64,000 nt of DNA from Bradyrhizobium sp. SSBR45G (GTDB taxonomy: Bacteria; Pseudomonadota; Alphaproteobacteria; Rhizobiales; Xanthobacteraceae), in NCBI RefSeq assembly GCF_030159255.1, contig NZ_BSCT01000002.1, positions 186,001 to 250,000 of the forward strand. The letters run 5' to 3'. The notes under the pieces were generated by a model that was not told where the DNA came from, made no database searches, and saw only the letters and a program-made list of their open reading frames with translations. Positions 60,196 to 64,000 of this stretch are shown in pieces. Numbering within the stretch: position 1 is the first letter of the stretch; the number at the start of each line of letters is the position of its first letter. The translations under genes and the position numbers were made by a program.

Positions 60196-61515
60196 ATGCG
60201 TGCGCTGCTGCGAGGCGTCATCATGGTTGCCTTGTGTAGTGCCGGCGCCGCCGGCCTGTCGTCATGGGCTGCAGCCCAAGGGCTGCCAGGCGCCGAAGCC
60301 GTCTACGCCTCGGCGCCGCCGCGCCTGCTGCAGATCCGCACCCTGGTGGCCGATGCCGGCCGCCAGACCTCGACCGGCTCCGGCTTCCTGGTCTCCGCCG
60401 ACGGGCTTGCGATCACCAACTACCACGTGGTCTCCGACGCGGCACTCGAACCGAAGACCTATCGGCTCGAATACACCGGCGCCGACGGCACCCAGGGCGG
60501 CGTGACGCTGCTCGCGGTCGATCTGCCCAATGATCTGGCGCTGGTCCGCGTCGACAAACAGGACGCGCCGTTCTTCGCCTTCGACAAGGCCGCACTCGAC
60601 GGCACCCTGCCGAAGGGCGAGCGGCTCTACTCGCTCGGCAATCCGCTCGATCTCGGCTTCACCATCATCGAGGGCACCTATAACGGCCTCGTCGAGCACA
60701 GCTACAACGACCACATCCACTTCACCGGCGCGCTCAATCCCGGCATGAGCGGCGGTCCGGCGGTCAATGCGCAGGGGCAGGTGGTCGGCGTCAACGTCGC
60801 TACCCGCCGCGGTGGCCAGCTGATCAGCTTCCTGGTGCCGGCACGTTTCGCGTCCACGCTGCTCGCGCGTGGCAAGGATGCGAAGCCCGCGCCGGGCGAT
60901 CTGCGCAAGGACGTGATCGCGCAGCTCGCCAGCTGGCGTGGCGCGCTGTACAAATCGCTTGCCGACGAAGGCTTCCGCGATCGCGTATTCGGGTCATACC
61001 AGGCGCCGGAAACGCGCGCGGCGTGGTTCGAGTGCTGGGCCAGCACCAACGCCAGCGCGTCGCCAAAGCCGCGCGCCAGCATCAATTCGACCAGCTGCAA
61101 GGCAGAGGCCAGCGTCTACGTCGCCTCCGATCTCAACACCGGCACTGTCGAGGTCAACCATTCCTATACGAAATCGATTGACCTCAACCAGTTCCAGTTC
61201 GCGACCGTGCTGACGCAGCTGGCCCAGCCGCGGCTCGCCATGGGCGGCTCGTTCCGCAAATGGTACACGCCGCAGCATTGCCGCGAGGATTTCGTCGGCG
61301 TCACGGCGGCGGCCGATCATCCGCCGCTGCGGGTGATGTGGTGCGCGCAAGGCTATCGAGAATTTGACGGGCTCTACGACGTCGCGCTGGTCGCGGTGAC
61401 GCAGGACCGCGCCGACGAGGCGCTGGTCTCGCGGCTCAGCCTGCAGGCCATCGCCTATGACGACGCGCTGCGGCTCGGCCGGAGCTTCCTCGAACGGCTG
61501 CAGGTCGCCCGATGA
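60196..61515 (+). CDS. Trypsin-like (S1C/Deg-type) serine protease
   Basis: 439 residues from the ATG at 60196 (an upstream TTG would add eight). Signal peptide (about 1-27, ending WAAA), protease domain with triad His77 (TNYHVV), Asp113 (NDLALV) and Ser185 (GMSGGPA), and substrate-pocket segment SLGNPLDLG. No PDZ domain; the C-terminal half (about 250-439) is unassigned and contains several Cys that could form disulfides. Periplasmic. Overlaps the FHA gene by 4 bp (ATGA), so the two are translated together. Confidence 0.88.
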   Translation: MRALLRGVIMVALCSAGAAGLSSWAAAQGLPGAEAVYASAPPRLLQIRTLVADAGRQTSTGSGFLVSADGLAITNYHVVSDAALEPKTYRLEYTGADGTQGGVTLLAVDLPNDLALVRVDKQDAPFFAFDKAALDGTLPKGERLYSLGNPLDLGFTIIEGTYNGLVEHSYNDHIHFTGALNPGMSGGPAVNAQGQVVGVNVATRRGGQLISFLVPARFASTLLARGKDAKPAPGDLRKDVIAQLASWRGALYKSLADEGFRDRVFGSYQAPETRAAWFECWASTNASASPKPRASINSTSCKAEASVYVASDLNTGTVEVNHSYTKSIDLNQFQFATVLTQLAQPRLAMGGSFRKWYTPQHCREDFVGVTAAADHPPLRVMWCAQGYREFDGLYDVALVAVTQDRADEALVSRLSLQAIAYDDALRLGRSFLERLQVAR

Positions 61516-62474
61516 TCTGGATCGAGATTCTCTCCAAGCATCGCGACGTCGCCGGCCGCTTCCGGGTCGATGCGGCCGAGATCAGCATCGGCCGCGGCTA
61601 CGACAATCACGTCATCCTCGACGATCCCTATGTCGCCGCGCGCCACGTCCGCATCTTCCGTGACGGCGACGGACGCCTCGTCGCCGAGGATCTCGGCAGC
61701 GCCAACGGCCTCTATCTCGACCGCGGCAAGAGCCGGAAGCCGCAGCTCGTGCTCGATGGCACCAAGCCGATCCGGATCGGACAGACGCTGTTGCGCGTGC
61801 GCGATGCCGGTCATGCGGTCGAGCCGGAGCGCCTCGCCGGGTCCGAGCGCAGCGCGCTTCCGATCATCGCCGCGATCGGGCTTGGCGCCGTTCTGCTGGC
61901 CATCAATGCAATGCTGGTCTGGTTCGCACAGGTCTCCGAGCCGCATGCGTCCGATTATCTCGTGCCGACCCTCACCATGATCGGGATCGTGGTGGCATGG
62001 GTCGGGGTCTGGGCGCTCTTGGCTCGGCTGTTTTCCGGACGCTCGCACTTCCTTCGGCATCTCCTGATCGCGCAGGCCGGGCTGCTGGCGTTCTTCGTCT
62101 ATAGCGAGCTCGCGCAGATCGCCTCGTTTGCGCTGACCTGGACCACCGTCTTCTCCTATGGCTACGCCGTGTCGTGGGTCGTTCTCGCGGTGATCTGCTT
62201 CCTGCATCTGCGCGAGGTCGGGCGCAGCCATACGGTGGTCAAAGGCATCGTCGTCGGTGTCCTGCTGGTCGTCGCAATCGCGGTCCAGAGCCTGCAGCGA
62301 TCGGAGGCATTCGCAAATTCCGGCCGCCCCAATGTCAGCCACGTGCTGTTGCCGCCTTCCTTGCGGCTGGCCCCACTGCGGACCGAGCAGGCGTTCATCG
62401 ACAACGTCGCCAGTCTGAAGGCCAGGCTCGACGCCGACCGCGCCGAGCTGAAGCCAGCCGGTGTGGAGCGCTGA
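61512..62474 (+). CDS. FHA-domain membrane protein
   Basis: 320 residues. N-terminal FHA phosphothreonine-binding domain (about 1-98) with IGRGYDNHVIL, ARHVRIFRD and GSANGLYLD. After about residue 115 come five or six hydrophobic segments (LPIIAAIGLGAVLLAINAMLVW onwards) and a short charged tail. The FHA part should face the cytoplasm. Coupled to the protease gene by a 4-bp overlap; no kinase gene is nearby. Function unknown. Confidence 0.88.
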   Translation: MIWIEILSKHRDVAGRFRVDAAEISIGRGYDNHVILDDPYVAARHVRIFRDGDGRLVAEDLGSANGLYLDRGKSRKPQLVLDGTKPIRIGQTLLRVRDAGHAVEPERLAGSERSALPIIAAIGLGAVLLAINAMLVWFAQVSEPHASDYLVPTLTMIGIVVAWVGVWALLARLFSGRSHFLRHLLIAQAGLLAFFVYSELAQIASFALTWTTVFSYGYAVSWVVLAVICFLHLREVGRSHTVVKGIVVGVLLVVAIAVQSLQRSEAFANSGRPNVSHVLLPPSLRLAPLRTEQAFIDNVASLKARLDADRAELKPAGVER

Positions 62475-62668
62475 GCACTGTTCCACGGCCTTTGCTCCGG
62501 CAGCGGTATCCGGATGTTGTCTGGTGCGGACGGATGAGCGCAGTCCCCGCCACCTGACCGGGCCTCCAGCAAGCGAAACGGCGCCTCCTCGATCGCCATC
62601 GGCTTGGAGGAGCCCGGCGTCCGGATCGCCATCACCGAGCTGCCAAGACGGAATAGGGCCCATTTTCC

Positions 62669-62696
62669 TTGCGTTGCGCCAGAATCCGGCTATATA
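62669..62696 (+). promoter_or_regulatory. Candidate rpsB promoter
   Basis: TTGCGT (62669-62674) and TATATA (62691-62696), spacer 16 bp, upstream of the ribosomal protein gene; leader about 110 nt. Confidence 0.5.
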
Positions 62697-62750
62697 GCGC
62701 GCCATCTCACACGGAAACTTGGCTCTCCTAGAGGGCGTCCGGTGGCAAGC

Positions 62751-62772
62751 CGGGCCATGACGGCCCGTTTTT
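62751..62772 (+). promoter_or_regulatory. Terminator-like hairpin in the rpsB leader
   Basis: CGGGCC (62751-62756) pairs with GGCCCG (62762-62767), followed by TTTTT (62768-62772), between the candidate promoter and rpsB. It may act as an attenuator, or end readthrough from upstream. Confidence 0.55.
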
Positions 62773-62812
62773 GCTCACGCGTTTCCGGAGGAACAACCGG
62801 AGAATAGATCCA

Positions 62813-63805
62813 ATGGCGCTGCCCGAATTCACCATGCGCCAGCTGCTTGAAGCTGGCGTGCACTTTGGTCACCAGTCTCACCGCTGGAACCCGAAAATGG
62901 CGGACTTCATTTTTGGAGCCCGCAACAACATCCACATCATCGATCTCGCCCAGACCGTGCCGCTGCTGCACACGGCGCTGCAGGCTGTCAGCGACACCGT
63001 CGCCAAGGGCGGCCGCATCCTGTTCGTCGGCACCAAGCGCCAGGCCCAGGACAACGTCGCCGACGCGGCCAAGCGCTGCGCGCAGTACTTCGTCAATTCG
63101 CGCTGGCTCGGCGGCACGCTGACCAACTGGAAGACGATCTCGGCCTCGATCAAGCGCCTGCGCCATCTCGACGAGGTGCTGTCGTCGGGTGAAGCCAACT
63201 CCTACACCAAGAAGGAGCGGCTGACCCTGCAGCGCGAGCGCGACAAGCTCGATCGTTCGCTGGGCGGCATCAAGGACATGGGCGGCCTGCCCGACATGAT
63301 CTTCGTGATCGACACCAACAAGGAAGACATCGCGATCCAGGAGGCCCAGCGCCTCAACATTCCAGTCGCCGCGATCGTCGACACCAATTGCGATCCGAAG
63401 GGCATCACCTATGTGGTCCCGGGCAATGACGACGCCGGCCGCGCGATCTCGCTGTATTGCGACCTGATCGCGCGCGCCGCCATCGACGGCATCTCGCGCG
63501 CCCAGGGCGAGCTCGGCATCGACATCGGCGCATCCGCTGCGCCGCTCGAGGAAGAGCTCCCGACTGCCACGGCCGCCTCGACGTTCCAGGGGCTGCCCGG
63601 TCCGCGCGGCACGGCCGACGATCTCAAGAAGCTCACCGGCGTGTCCGGTGCGATCGAGAAGAAGCTGAACGACCTCGGCATCTTCCACTTCTGGCAGCTC
63701 GCCGAGCTCACTCACGACACGGCGCATCAGATCGGCGAAGAAGTCGGTCTGCCGAGCCGCGCCGACGCCTGGGTTGCCCAGGCCAAGTCGCTCGCCGACG
63801 CCTAA
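62813..63805 (+). CDS. rpsB: 30S ribosomal protein S2, with C-terminal extension
   Basis: 330 residues, against about 240 in E. coli. Core signatures: [47 protein letters not shown], and [12 protein letters not shown]. After about residue 258 comes an extension with a helix-hairpin-helix-like stretch ([22 protein letters not shown], broken over about 268-291) seen in other Rhizobiales S2 proteins. The ATG at 62813 begins the conserved N-terminus. tsf follows. Confidence 0.97.
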   Translation: MALPEFTMRQLLEAGVHFGHQSHRWNPKMADFIFGARNNIHIIDLAQTVPLLHTALQAVSDTVAKGGRILFVGTKRQAQDNVADAAKRCAQYFVNSRWLGGTLTNWKTISASIKRLRHLDEVLSSGEANSYTKKERLTLQRERDKLDRSLGGIKDMGGLPDMIFVIDTNKEDIAIQEAQRLNIPVAAIVDTNCDPKGITYVVPGNDDAGRAISLYCDLIARAAIDGISRAQGELGIDIGASAAPLEEELPTATAASTFQGLPGPRGTADDLKKLTGVSGAIEKKLNDLGIFHFWQLAELTHDTAHQIGEEVGLPSRADAWVAQAKSLADA

Positions 63806-63821
63806 AGACGACACGACAATC

Positions 63822-63844
63822 TGGCCGGCGTCTCACGCCGGCCA
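63822..63844 (+). terminator. Hairpin between rpsB and tsf
   Basis: TGGCCGGCGT (63822-63831) pairs perfectly with ACGCCGGCCA (63835-63844), loop CTC. No uridine tract follows, so it is likely a processing or partial-termination structure rather than a full terminator. Confidence 0.5.
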
Positions 63845-63932
63845 TCGCGACTGAGATAGGTGTTTCCTGGCAGCGGGCGGCGACGAGCCATCCGCTGCGT
63901 CGCGCTTTGGACAGGCAAAAGGACGTTCAACA

Positions 63933-64000
63933 ATGGCTACTATCACCGCAGCGATGGTGAAGGAACTGCGCGAGTCGACCGGCGCAGGCATGATGGATTG
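63933..64000 (+). CDS. tsf: Elongation factor Ts, 3' end cut by the window
   Basis: The first 22 codons are visible (MATITAAMVKELRESTGAGM then MD), matching the N-terminal UBA-like domain of EF-Ts, the nucleotide exchange factor of EF-Tu. AAAAGGA precedes the ATG. The rpsB-tsf order is conserved. Confidence 0.95.
   Translation, partial: MATITAAMVKELRESTGAGMMD

Larger units (their letters stand above)
62475..62812. other. rpsB upstream region
   Basis: 338 bp without a gene. It holds the candidate rpsB promoter and a terminator-like hairpin in the leader (both listed), then the GGAGGAAC/GGAGAA ribosome-binding region. Confidence 0.6.

Noticed and set aside
53995..60224. Long minus-strand frames of 943 and 1080 codons
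   Set aside because: They are antisense shadows of dnaE and of the pseudo-caspase gene, with biased composition and no family motifs.

Overview
This is a GC-rich window (roughly two thirds G+C by eye) from an alphaproteobacterial chromosome, most likely Bradyrhizobium or a close relative. The species call is inference. It rests on the core gene order (tig-clpP-clpX-lon, tRNA-Val, tRNA-Asp, nuoA-N, birA, RNase J, mce, DUF1467, proS, lolCD, dnaE, rpsB, tsf), on Bradyrhizobiaceae-type small families (DUF3551, DUF2946, Omp25-like barrels) and on an interspersed palindromic repeat typical of that group. I see no insertion sequence, prophage or CRISPR array.

Layout. 1-6.5 kb: protein quality control (trigger factor, cut by the window edge, then ClpP, ClpX and Lon). 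6.7-11.9 kb: tRNA-Val(TAC), small accessory genes (cNMP-fold protein, calcineurin-like phosphoesterase, methyltransferase, peptidase T), a decayed HU-type gene and tRNA-Asp(GTC). 12.5-28.3 kb: a complete 14-subunit respiratory complex I operon nuoABCDEFGHIJKLMN, carrying two extra genes (an FkbM-family methyltransferase between nuoD and nuoE, and a 71-residue membrane protein between nuoE and nuoF). It is followed without a gap by birA, RNase J, methylmalonyl-CoA epimerase and a DUF1467 protein, and closed by an intrinsic terminator. 31.6-37.8 kb: methylthioribose kinase, a palindromic repeat, a ribose-type ABC importer on the minus strand and a divergent phosphoesterase. 38.4-45.4 kb: a one-strand copper-handling cluster (two DUF2946 proteins, PCu(A)C chaperone, DJ-1/PfpI protein, TonB-dependent receptor, YcnI, CopC-CopD fusion). 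45.5-50.9 kb: prolyl-tRNA synthetase, LolC/LolD, and an MDR oxidoreductase divergent from an XRE-family regulator. 51.4-53.7 kb: two paralogous outer-membrane barrels around a DUF3551 gene. 53.7-57.6 kb: a 32-codon membrane ORF behind paired SOS boxes, then dnaE. 57.8-62.5 kb: a pseudo-caspase, a trypsin-like protease and an FHA membrane protein. 62.8-64 kb: rpsB and the start of tsf.

The most notable items are: (1) the short single-span membrane ORF at 53794-53892, whose promoter region carries a symmetric pair of alphaproteobacterial LexA boxes, a candidate SOS-induced small membrane protein in the style of Caulobacter SidA; (2) an HU gene relic readable only by switching among three frames at 10890-11189; (3) a secreted caspase-fold protein whose His and Cys catalytic positions are Tyr and Ala, next to a periplasmic protease and an FHA protein; (4) a histidine-rich insertion in NuoL and an FkbM methyltransferase inside the nuo operon; (5) the copper cluster. 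All calls come from reading the sequence by eye; no database search was run.
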